Assembly: GCF_900163785.1 (NCBI RefSeq)
Contig: NZ_FUKN01000008.1
Span: 1 to 64,000 of the forward strand
Source: Psychrobacter sp. JB385
Lineage (GTDB): Bacteria; Pseudomonadota; Gammaproteobacteria; Pseudomonadales; Moraxellaceae
Length of the DNA stretch: 64,000 nt
Direction of reading: 5' to 3'
The notes below the pieces were generated by a model. That model searched no databases. It saw only the letters and a program-made list of their open reading frames with translations, and was not told where the DNA came from. Numbering within the stretch: position 1 is the stretch's first letter; the number at the start of each line of letters is the position of its first letter. Positions 55,605 through 63,477 of this stretch are shown here, piece by piece. Made by a program: the position numbers and the translations under genes.

Positions 55605-57206
55605 CTAAGGAGTGCTGGTAGGCGTCTCATCAAGAGAAGAGGCGTCATCCGATGACAAACTATTCAAAGTGGCTTCGCGGATACCATGATTCACATGAGC
55701 CATCGCTTGTGGAAACCCACGCTCGCAAGCCAAGGTGCGGGCAACCTTATCAATCGCTAGGCTGTCATTATGTACCAAGTAAGACCATTCATGCGCATAA
55801 CGATCTCGGTTCACCTGCGTATCGTTATCGATTAAACCAAGGTTCGTCAATTCATCAACGATTTGATCTGCTGCAATCAAGGTTGAGGACGCTTTGACAT
55901 TTTCGGCACGTGCATAGCGTATGTTTGAGTATAGGCTCACATCAGCCACTCGCAAAGTATCGTCTTCACCAGGGATTTGTTGACCGCCATAAAGTGCATT
56001 GCCAACGGTGCGTGCGCTATTGAATGTCGGTACAAACTCAGCCACATAGTCAATGGCTTGCTGGCTACGCGCTTGAAGCGGGGTCTTGTCCCAGCCATCG
56101 TCAATGTAATGCACGTATTGCTGAGGCAGCTTAGGCTGGGCACTGTCTTCACTAGATGCGACCAAGCCATCATCGAATAGCGTGATAAATTTACTCATAC
56201 CATGGATTTGAAAATAACCATCTGGATAAGGGGTTAATTGAGCCATACCCTCTGGCGTACCACGATTGCCGTAGATGATAATTTCTGGTATCTGACCGCC
56301 CGTTTCTTTCCAACGGGTAATATAAGAAGATTTGAACTCGACCATGCGTGTTACCTTCACGCCGACCATATCATCGATGACGCCTGTGCGAAAGCCGCAA
56401 GCATTGATCAAATAATCCACTTCGATAGAATCTGATGCTTCTGAGTCCGCTGCTTGTTGATCATGTGCGTGTTGGTAGTCGATACGCCATTTGGTGACAT
56501 GGTGATCAGCATTGGTGCAATTCTCACAATCAACAGGCAAGACTTGCTTGACTTGAGTATTCGTAAAGACATGGGCATGCTCATAATCGTCTAGTGCCAA
56601 TTGGGCGGAAGCTGCGAGACGAAAAATATTCCAGCCATATTCTTGTACGACAATGAGTGGAAACTTCACTTTATCTAAGTCCAAATATTTTGCAACCGGT
56701 ATCATCCACTCATCGACCGTACTGGGTATGGCAACTTGTTCGCGTTCAGACAGTGCAATTAGCTGGTCGTGGCTATAGAGTTGATAATAGTTTTCAGGTT
56801 CGCCTAAGACTTTATTATTGCTATCTTGAGCAATCAGTTCGCGATACGCATTGGTCAAGATATCGAGACGCGGTAGCAAATCTTCAGGAGACCCTTCATC
56901 ACGAGTGGGGACAGCAAACACCGTTGGACGGACATCGATGGTATAAGGATAAAGGCGCAAAATATCGATACATTGTTTGAGCAATGCCACGCAGTCTTCA
57001 TCTGGGATTTCGCGATATAAGTTACCACCTGCATGCAAATGACACATGGGCGGACCATCAATCAGCGATTTGTTTTTTTCAAATAAGTAAGTTTCAAGGC
57101 CTAGGGCAGCCAAACGAATGGCAATGGTAGCACCTGCCGTGCCACCACCGAGAATGCCAACGCGTTTTGGCGTTGAGACAGAGTTTTTGGTCAAAGTGTG
57201 AGTCAT
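55605..57206 (-). CDS. FAD-dependent oxidoreductase of unknown substrate
   Basis: A flavoprotein of 533 residues. The dinucleotide-binding motif GILGGGTAGATIAIRLAALG with Glu at the end of the second strand begins at about residue 17. DYLINACGFRTG is the second conserved FAD stretch. No signal peptide is seen. The C-terminal region is acidic and Ser-rich. It resembles putative NAD(P)/FAD-dependent oxidoreductases annotated only by fold. No neighbour gives a pathway. The 584 bp upstream (57207-57790) hold only a short repeat. Confidence 0.75.
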   Translation of the reverse strand: MTHTLTKNSVSTPKRVGILGGGTAGATIAIRLAALGLETYLFEKNKSLIDGPPMCHLHAGGNLYREIPDEDCVALLKQCIDILRLYPYTIDVRPTVFAVPTRDEGSPEDLLPRLDILTNAYRELIAQDSNNKVLGEPENYYQLYSHDQLIALSEREQVAIPSTVDEWMIPVAKYLDLDKVKFPLIVVQEYGWNIFRLAASAQLALDDYEHAHVFTNTQVKQVLPVDCENCTNADHHVTKWRIDYQHAHDQQAADSEASDSIEVDYLINACGFRTGVIDDMVGVKVTRMVEFKSSYITRWKETGGQIPEIIIYGNRGTPEGMAQLTPYPDGYFQIHGMSKFITLFDDGLVASSEDSAQPKLPQQYVHYIDDGWDKTPLQARSQQAIDYVAEFVPTFNSARTVGNALYGGQQIPGEDDTLRVADVSLYSNIRYARAENVKASSTLIAADQIVDELTNLGLIDNDTQVNRDRYAHEWSYLVHNDSLAIDKVARTLACERGFPQAMAHVNHGIREATLNSLSSDDASSLDETPTSTP

Positions 57207-57505
57207 TATCGTTATTATGTCCTTAATAGCATCTACAACAGAGCATGCTTGGTGTCGTCATTAATCTGATGGTTAAGTTGTTCGATTTCTGATTAGGAAG
57301 TTACGGCTGATATGTGTGCAAAGCGCGTTGAGTTCAACACGTATATTATAAGTAATGAGTATGTTTTTATAATGAAGTTGCGCTACATTTCTATAAGGAT
57401 ATTCTACAAAAAAATGCCGCCAAAAAGATGGCAAATACGTAAGTAGATACATGAGTTTTGTCAGTGGAGTGCTGTAATCTAGGACAGATTATATCAAGTG
57501 ACAAA

Positions 57506-57537
57506 AAGACTAAGTCGCAATAAGACTAAGTAGCAAT
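57506..57537. repeat. 16-bp tandem duplication
   Basis: AAGACTAAGTCGCAAT (57506-57521) is followed by AAGACTAAGTAGCAAT (57522-57537), one mismatch. It lies in the 584-bp gap between the FAD enzyme and the small lipoprotein gene, which shows no other supported feature. Confidence 0.8.
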
Positions 57538-57790
57538 AAAATAATGCATACGAAAAATCACAGCGTCACTGTTATCTATCTGAAAAGCCTCTAGCCGAAA
57601 AATCTGGTATTTAATCGTTTTGTAAAATATATTCATTTTTGTAAGTTTGTATTATGAGAATCATCGCGTTGAAACGCAATATGCTATATTTATGGCGCTT
57701 AACGACATTCTAGCCTCATTATTTATTGATGGTCACATCAAACTAAAAAGGCTCGATAAAATTTATTATTAAAATTACAAGGAAGTGGTC

Positions 57791-58225
57791 ATGAAAAATA
57801 TTATGGTATTATCTGCGTTAACAGGCATATTAGCATTAACAGGGTGTACGACTCTAAAGAGTGCGGTTGGAAATGACATGTCAGGCACACATGAGGTGCA
57901 AGCGACTAACAATAATACGGCACCTGTTGCGAGCAAAAATGGCGTCTTGGTCGATGCGACCAATCAAATGACGCTTTATACTTATGATAAAGACAGCATG
58001 AACAAATCAGATTGCGGCACAACTTGCCAAGTTTTATGGCCTATCTTTATGGCGCCAAGTAACGCTAAAGCATCGGGTCAATTCGCTGCGTTCAAGCGTG
58101 AAGATGGCAAGTATCAATGGGCAATGAACGGTAAACCTTTATACTTCTACGCCAATGATACAAAAGTCGGTGACAAAGATGGTGATGACAAGTTTGATGT
58201 TTGGCATGTTATTCCAACGAAATAA
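57791..58225 (+). CDS. Small lipoprotein, secreted-repeat family (PF03640)
   Basis: A lipoprotein of 144 residues. The signal peptide ends in the lipobox LALTGC. The mature part holds the PF03640 pattern: LVDATNQMTLYTYDKDSM, CGTTCQVLWPIFMAP, and YQWAMNGKPLYFYANDTKVGDKDGD. ATG at 57791 is chosen for AAGGAAG upstream. The family is widespread but of unknown function; the two cysteines in CGTTC may form a disulfide or bind metal. A terminator follows. Confidence 0.88.
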   Translation: MKNIMVLSALTGILALTGCTTLKSAVGNDMSGTHEVQATNNNTAPVASKNGVLVDATNQMTLYTYDKDSMNKSDCGTTCQVLWPIFMAPSNAKASGQFAAFKREDGKYQWAMNGKPLYFYANDTKVGDKDGDDKFDVWHVIPTK

Positions 58226-58244
58226 AACGCCATAACACTGACCT

Positions 58245-58281
58245 AAAAAAAGCAGCCCTATTTTAAAGGCTGCTTTTTTTA
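58245..58281. terminator. Bidirectional intrinsic terminator
   Basis: Stem AGCAGCC (58251-58257) with GGCTGCT (58268-58274), flanked by A6 and T7. It lies between the lipoprotein gene (+) and the YceI gene (-). Confidence 0.88.
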
Positions 58282-58315
58282 TTGTTAGCGAATGCTATCA
58301 ATAGACCAATTGATC

Positions 58316-58921
58316 TTATTTCGCTTTTTTCTCTACCAATTCGCCATCGATTTGGATAGGCACATTGGTAGTGATGCCAGTTGCATAAGCAGTCATACCA
58401 TAAGCAGCACGATCGATATTACCCGTGGCACGGAAACCTACGACTGGCTCCTTGGTAAGTGGGCTATTGGCAATTTTGTTCAATGTCACATCTAGCGTCA
58501 ATGGTTTGGTTTGACCAAGCATGGTGAAGTCACCCATGACTTTTGCTTGTTGGGGGTTGATAAAAGTGACTTTGGTAGATTTAAACGTCATGGTTGGGTA
58601 TTTAGCAACGTTAAAAAACTCATCTGTTTTTAGATGCTTATCGCGCGCATCCCAGTTGGTATCAATGCTATCGGTCGCAATGGTAAAGTTCATACTGGTT
58701 TTGTTTGGCGCTTTGATATCGTAATTCACCATGCCTTTGACATCACTAAAGTGTCCCATGGTGGTTGAAAACCCCATATGATCAACAGAGAATCCAACAC
58801 GAGTGTGTGAGTTGTCTAACTGCCATTGGTTCGGCATTGCTGCACTTGCAAGGCTAGTAGCTGCCAGTACTGAGCTGATTAATAGTGTTTTTGCAGAGTT
58901 CTTCATGATAGTCGTGACCAT
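58316..58921 (-). CDS. YceI family periplasmic protein
   Basis: A secreted protein of 201 residues with a lipocalin-like fold that binds isoprenoid or lipid-like molecules in known relatives. ATG at 58921 is chosen because AAGGAT is correctly spaced; the signal peptide then ends near SLASAAMP. Typical stretches are WQLDNSHTRVGFSVDHMG, SIDTNWDARDKHLKTDEFF and YPTMTFKSTKVTF. Its promoter region is shared with the divergent rpmE2 gene. Confidence 0.9.
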   Translation of the reverse strand: MVTTIMKNSAKTLLISSVLAATSLASAAMPNQWQLDNSHTRVGFSVDHMGFSTTMGHFSDVKGMVNYDIKAPNKTSMNFTIATDSIDTNWDARDKHLKTDEFFNVAKYPTMTFKSTKVTFINPQQAKVMGDFTMLGQTKPLTLDVTLNKIANSPLTKEPVVGFRATGNIDRAAYGMTAYATGITTNVPIQIDGELVEKKAK

Positions 58922-59169
58922 TGAGTTATCCTTATGTGGTTTTGATTGATTAACAGTGTTCATTGATGATGGGTGAGGCTAAATCGTATGTCCTAATAGA
59001 ATTGCACTATTGTAAAAACTCGCGCTGATAATGTAGCCTTACAATCATCAACATTCATAATATGGCAACTCTATTGTTAACTCAGACTACAATAACAGAT
59101 TTTATTGGTTATTTCAGCTACATCGACATTATACTCACAAGGGTGGTTTCTCTCAATGCCCTTAACCCT

Positions 59170-59194
59170 GTGTTGACAACTCAACACATATAAT
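59170..59194 (+). promoter_or_regulatory. Palindrome and -10 element upstream of rpmE2
   Basis: Perfect arms GTGTTGA (59170-59176) and TCAACAC (59181-59187) around CAAC are followed after one base by TATAAT (59189-59194). The palindrome covers the spacer of the likely promoter, as expected for a repressor site. Confidence 0.55.
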
Positions 59195-59200
59195 CCTCAT

Positions 59201-59431
59201 AACGGCGACTTGCATCAAACCCCAAAAACCGTTAAAATCGCGGTTTGATTTTCCCGCTGGGGAAAGGCTAAGTGAGCAGTAGCATGGTATTGTGTGCTGG
59301 AATAAGCCAGTGACGCAGTTGCCATTCTCATTAATGTCCTTAGTGCCTCAGTTACGTATGCCATTGCTCAGTTTATACCTCAAAAAGAGGGTTAAATAGG
59401 CGATACATACATCGGACATAGAGAGTTTATT
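59201..59431 (+). promoter_or_regulatory. Long, probably structured rpmE2 leader
   Basis: About 230 bases lie between the predicted start of transcription and the ATG. Hairpins visible include AAACCG/CGGTTT (59226-59246), TTTCCC-GCTG-GGGAAA (59250-59265), and CTGG/CCAG (59297-59310). A long-range match of about 59281-59288 with 59377-59388 may close the structure. Autoregulation by L31 is known in E. coli; the same may apply here. Confidence 0.45.
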
Positions 59432-59701
59432 ATGCGTAAAGATATCCATCCTAATTACCAAGAAGTTTTGTTCCATGACACTAACGCTGACGTGTTCTTT
59501 TTGACTCGTTCAACCGTTAAGACCAAAGCCACTCGTGAATACGAAGGTACAGAATACCCATACTACCCACTTGATATCTCAAGTGCGTCGCATCCATTCT
59601 ATACTGGTGAGCAACGTAAAACTTCTACTGAAGGTCGTGTTGCAAGCTTCAACAAACGCTTTGGTGCGTTTGGTGGCCGTAGCAAAAAAGCTGCTGAATA
59701 A
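59432..59701 (+). CDS. rpmE2: 50S ribosomal protein L31 type B
   Basis: Ribosomal protein of 89 residues. The start [20 protein letters not shown] and the later [18 protein letters not shown] and [11 protein letters not shown] are typical of type B L31. It lacks the zinc-binding cysteines of type A. In several bacteria this form replaces type A when zinc is scarce. A weak GAGAG precedes the ATG. It is a single gene with its own leader and terminator. Confidence 0.96.
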   Translation: MRKDIHPNYQEVLFHDTNADVFFLTRSTVKTKATREYEGTEYPYYPLDISSASHPFYTGEQRKTSTEGRVASFNKRFGAFGGRSKKAAE

Positions 59702-59734
59702 TTCAGACAGATTTGCCACAGCAATGCTTGCCAC

Positions 59735-59766
59735 AAAAAACCGCTGATGATTCAGCGGTTTTTTTT
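59735..59766 (+). terminator. Intrinsic terminator of rpmE2
   Basis: Stem CCGCTGA (59741-59747) with TCAGCGG (59752-59758), loop TGAT, flanked by A6 and T8. It can also end the convergent SGNH hydrolase transcript. Confidence 0.92.
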
Positions 59767-59819
59767 GGTTTTGAGTAAGGATTAATATCTAAGTAAATAT
59801 CATGACTGATACCTAAGGA

Positions 59820-60653
59820 TTATTCAGCTTCAGAGATGTCCAATAGCGCTAATATTCGCTCTGATACTTGCTGTGCCCAATAACCATACATCAGGCTGCT
59901 TGGGTGAAAACCATCACTGGCAAACATTACGGCGATATCGATTGGTGAGCCATTAGAGTGCTCTCTTATCATTCGCGCAAAATCGGTTGCCATATAGTTG
60001 ACACCATCATGAGCCGCGCACACTTGCTGCAATATTTGATCAAGCATTAAGGCTTTAGCGCCCACAAAGCTATTTAAAGGCGCTGGAATTGCAGGCATGT
60101 CTGCCATCGGTGGTAGACTCAGAAAAATCAATTCTCTAACGCCAAATTTGCGTTGGGCAATGGCAATGATGTCTTCAATTTGCTGCTGCCATTTATCAAT
60201 CGCAACATTAGAAGTCGTATCATTGACGCCTACGCTGAGCAGCATGACATCAACGGGTCTATTGGGCGCGGGTAGGACATAAAGTCTGCGTAAGATATCA
60301 AAGCTGGTATGACCAGTCGTGGCTTGCAATGACCAATCAAGCATACTAAAGCTTGAGTAAGTAGAAAGCTGCTGCGTCAGTATAGGAATCAGCTTACCGA
60401 CCAACGCTTCTTGCTGCGTTTGACTGCCAACACCAGCGGCTGCCGAATCCCCGACGATCATTAGTTTAAGGGTGGATTTGACCTCAGATGCTCGGTCACT
60501 AGCAGAAGGATGTAACGAGACGAGTCCGCATCGCTCGCCATCTGGCTCAGGAAGACGAACGGTATCGCGTTTGATTCTGCGACCTTGATGAAAATAAACT
60601 GGAGCAAGCAGCACGTCTTTTGCGACCGATGCAATCTTGTGAGTATTTACCAT
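59820..60653 (-). CDS. SGNH/GDSL hydrolase
   Basis: An esterase/lipase-type hydrolase of 277 residues. Block I is MIVGDSAAAGVG with the nucleophile Ser, block III is LSVGVNDTT with Asn, and block V is FASDGFHPSSLMYG with Asp and His. No clear signal peptide, so it may be cytosolic. The start overlaps the nadV stop by 7 bp with its ribosome binding site inside nadV, so the two are translated together. A link to NAD metabolism is possible but untested. Confidence 0.85.
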   Translation of the reverse strand: MVNTHKIASVAKDVLLAPVYFHQGRRIKRDTVRLPEPDGERCGLVSLHPSASDRASEVKSTLKLMIVGDSAAAGVGSQTQQEALVGKLIPILTQQLSTYSSFSMLDWSLQATTGHTSFDILRRLYVLPAPNRPVDVMLLSVGVNDTTSNVAIDKWQQQIEDIIAIAQRKFGVRELIFLSLPPMADMPAIPAPLNSFVGAKALMLDQILQQVCAAHDGVNYMATDFARMIREHSNGSPIDIAVMFASDGFHPSSLMYGYWAQQVSERILALLDISEAE

Positions 60654-62044
60654 CCAGCACGCTCCCGAATAGTGGTAAGGCTATCATCTATTAATAATTG
60701 ACCATCAACATAGACATTACGTAATAGGTTGTCAGTCTCATTGGTCAAGTCATCTGCTTTGATAGTTTGCAGAACGTTATTATCACGTTTAATTAAAGCC
60801 AAACGTCCTTTTTTCGAGCGTTTAGAGCGGCTCGTGATTGGATCTTTATAAATGTCTTTCCATGTACCATTGATGCAGATAGCGCTAGATTTCATCGCCC
60901 AGCTCATCGTATCGCGATTGACTTGTTGCAGTAGACCACCGCCCATGCCGAACGTTACGTTTTCAGCGCTAAAGCCGGCTTTCAGTATCACGTCAATAAT
61001 CTTGCTCAGGCTTTGCGGGCTGATACCATCGCCTTGGATGATTCGCACATAATCAGGTAGTACCTTGTAGCCTTTACTGTTGGTTGTTGTACCAAACTTA
61101 ACTGCCAAACGCTCCAACGCTTCACGCACCACTTTAGTTGGCTCACCACTGTCTGGTCTGATAACCAAGGTGCCACCCATGTTTTTTACGTCCTCTTTTA
61201 GACTGCCACCCCAAATATTATCAATGGCATTCCACAAGTCATAACTATCAGACACGACAGAAAACGCCTTATCTTTACCGCCAAACTGTTCAATCATATT
61301 GGCGAAGGCCGCAGTCTCACCATTACGCCCCCATGCGGTCATGGTGCTGTGCTCAGCCGCAGGAATAGAAAACGCAGGCATGTCTTTACCCATCTGATAC
61401 CAGCGGCTGGCTGCAACGAGCGCCGTCATTGAATCTGTACCAGAAAAGTTGACTAAATGTGCCAAACTGCCAAGTGCAACGGATTCTTGACTTGACGCGC
61501 CGCGCGCCCCAAAGTCATGCAAGCGAAAAGGCAGCGACTCTGTATTGTCTGCTGACTTTTCTAGCGCTTGACGGATAATCTCTTTGCAATAGCGAGAGAC
61601 ACTAGCGACCGTTGATGGATACCAAATCGCGCGCAATAGAGCTGTTTCAATGTAGCTGGGCAACCAATAAAACTCAGGATCAGTATTGATGACTTGGCAG
61701 ACGACATTAGAGACGGGGACGATGCTGCCTTCTGGTATGGCTTCGATGCGCAATGGTAAGTAGCCGCCATGTTTTTCGACCAAACGCTCCCAACCAGCAC
61801 GATTAAAAGTCAATCCATGTGCTTGAATGACCATTTCGGCTTCATCAATGTCTTGATGGGTGATAGGGGTACTCAAATATTCTTTGAGAAACGCTTGTAG
61901 GCCAAAGAACACCACATCATAGTCGCCTTTACGCGCTTCAATGTAGCTTGACAGATACTCACTGCCACTTGGGTATTGCACCCAATGTGAAGTTTTATAA
62001 CTGTCGCTATTGAGAATCAAATTGTTTAAATTGCTGGTGTACAT
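60647..62044 (-). CDS. nadV: Nicotinamide phosphoribosyltransferase
   Basis: Converts nicotinamide and PRPP to NMN, the first step of direct NAD salvage. The 465 residues resemble human NAMPT: NSDSYKTSHWVQYPSGSEYLSSYIEAR at the start, FRLHDFGARGASSQESVALG, SIPAAEHSTMTAWG, and VIRPDSGEPTKVV. ATG at 62044 is chosen for GAGGAG upstream. It lies behind nadM on the same strand, with a 169-bp leader containing a hairpin. Confidence 0.93.
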   Translation of the reverse strand: MYTSNLNNLILNSDSYKTSHWVQYPSGSEYLSSYIEARKGDYDVVFFGLQAFLKEYLSTPITHQDIDEAEMVIQAHGLTFNRAGWERLVEKHGGYLPLRIEAIPEGSIVPVSNVVCQVINTDPEFYWLPSYIETALLRAIWYPSTVASVSRYCKEIIRQALEKSADNTESLPFRLHDFGARGASSQESVALGSLAHLVNFSGTDSMTALVAASRWYQMGKDMPAFSIPAAEHSTMTAWGRNGETAAFANMIEQFGGKDKAFSVVSDSYDLWNAIDNIWGGSLKEDVKNMGGTLVIRPDSGEPTKVVREALERLAVKFGTTTNSKGYKVLPDYVRIIQGDGISPQSLSKIIDVILKAGFSAENVTFGMGGGLLQQVNRDTMSWAMKSSAICINGTWKDIYKDPITSRSKRSKKGRLALIKRDNNVLQTIKADDLTNETDNLLRNVYVDGQLLIDDSLTTIRERAGW

Positions 62045-62071
62045 CACAGAACTCCTCTGCTTTGAGATGCT

Positions 62072-62099
62072 GCAACTGCTTTAATAAAAGAGCAGTTGC
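62072..62099 (-). other. Hairpin in the nadV leader
   Basis: GCAACTGCT (62072-62080) pairs perfectly with AGCAGTTGC (62091-62099) around a 10-base loop. On the minus strand it ends 13 bases before the nadV ribosome binding site. No T-run follows, so it is not a terminator; it may tune mRNA stability or translation. Confidence 0.5.
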
Positions 62100-62213
62100 G
62101 GCGTTTAACCGTTGCCGTCTATCGGCATTGGCGTGAAAATTAAAATAAATTATATAACGTAGACTTAAAAGATGATGGATAAACAATACACCAAATAGTC
62201 AATCTATAACATC

Positions 62214-63269
62214 CTACAATCCGACCATCTTAGTAATAATCGCATAGTGGTCTTCAAACATCATCTTGGCATCAAGCTCTGCCAATGGCAGCCAAAAAGC
62301 CTTGACTGCATCATCGCCGCCTTTGACTTTTGGTAAGCCCTTTGGATCGTTTTTTAGCTGAAAGTAAAAGGCTTGGGTGATGGTGCGACCACGAGCAGAG
62401 CGATACGGATCATCAAAGGTGTGCTGACTGTGGCATGAGCCACGTAAGACAGGCTCAGGTACTTTGAGTCGTGTCTCTTCACGCAGCTCGCGAATACAAG
62501 CGTCAAACAAGGTTTCTTTTGGGTTTAAAAATCCGCCCGGCAATGCCCATAGTCCGCGCCCTGGCAGACTGCGGCGCTCAACCAATAAGATGTGCCCTGA
62601 CTGCACAATCAAAGCATCCGCCGTCATAAAGGTAGGTGGATAAGGCGCAGATTCCCACTGTCTTTTATATTTGTCAATAAAATCTGCTTCTTCGTGCAAC
62701 TGCTTGTAGTCATCCGTTTTTTTGAACTGATCTAACACATTGCGAGTGGATTCAGGCGTACGCTCAGGCGTGGGTGTGGCTCCCATCAGATAGCTGTCAC
62801 GAATGGGCGTGGCGGACAAATTGTGATAATTGGGCACAGAAACCGAGTCCCAATTGGGAAATAACGACAGATAATATGATGAGCTGTCTTTTGAATGGCC
62901 AATCAAACCAATATCTGTTTGCAAATCACCTGTGACAGATTTGACACCAGCTTGCACGTACTGTAGCCAGCGCGTGTCGTTATAAAGCGCATCGTCTAAC
63001 CCAACACAATGAATGCGCGCCGCTTCTTCATCAGAGTACGCGTCTTTAATCATTGCAGCACGTTCATCCACGCTAAAGGGATTGCGTAAGCTACGAGGTA
63101 AGTTGGCGGAACCAATGAGCATAATAACTTCATCTGAGCGCTTTAAAGCTTCATCGATGACCGCTTTGTGACCACAATGAAATGGCTGAAAACGCCCGAT
63201 AAAAACCAAATAACGATAGTGTTTATGGTCTTGTGTGTCTGAGTGATGCTGCTCTGATGATGCGCTCAT
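62214..63269 (-). CDS. nadM: Bifunctional NMN adenylyltransferase / Nudix hydrolase
   Basis: A 351-residue fusion. The N-terminal NadM domain (about 18-190) has IGRFQPFHCGHKAVIDEAL, the nucleotidyltransferase motif, and later NLSATPIRDSYLMG (ISSTxxR-like). It converts NMN and ATP to NAD. The C-terminal Nudix domain carries GGFLNPKETLFDACIRELREET, likely an ADP-ribose pyrophosphatase. Together with NadV it turns nicotinamide into NAD. GGAAA precedes the ATG. Confidence 0.94.
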   Translation of the reverse strand: MSASSEQHHSDTQDHKHYRYLVFIGRFQPFHCGHKAVIDEALKRSDEVIMLIGSANLPRSLRNPFSVDERAAMIKDAYSDEEAARIHCVGLDDALYNDTRWLQYVQAGVKSVTGDLQTDIGLIGHSKDSSSYYLSLFPNWDSVSVPNYHNLSATPIRDSYLMGATPTPERTPESTRNVLDQFKKTDDYKQLHEEADFIDKYKRQWESAPYPPTFMTADALIVQSGHILLVERRSLPGRGLWALPGGFLNPKETLFDACIRELREETRLKVPEPVLRGSCHSQHTFDDPYRSARGRTITQAFYFQLKNDPKGLPKVKGGDDAVKAFWLPLAELDAKMMFEDHYAIITKMVGL

Positions 63270-63403
63270 ATATGCCAGTTTCCTACAACTTATTTTTTTT
63301 GATAAAAAATTAATGACGCTAATATTGACACAGCCTGTGACTTTCTGACAAGTATAAAGATGTTTTATAAGTGCTGACTATTGGCCTGTGTTTTAAATAC
63401 AGT

Positions 63404-63436
63404 AAAAGCCCCTCCAAACTATTAGAGAGGCTTTAA
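63404..63436 (-). terminator. Probable terminator of the glutathione S-transferase gene
   Basis: On the minus strand, AGCCTCTC pairs with GAGGGGCT (one G-U pair), followed by TTTTACTG. The T-run is short, so strength is uncertain. Confidence 0.65.
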
Positions 63437-63477
63437 GACAAAGTTCATAAAAATGAAACAGGTCTAACGACTAAATG

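Noticed and set aside
57645..57668. Possible Fur-like TGAGAATCAT site
   Set aside because: Too few matches to the Fur consensus and no palindromic partner.
59173..59194. TTGACA near TATAAT read as a full sigma-70 promoter
   Set aside because: The spacing is only 10 bp; TTGACA is better read as part of the palindrome.
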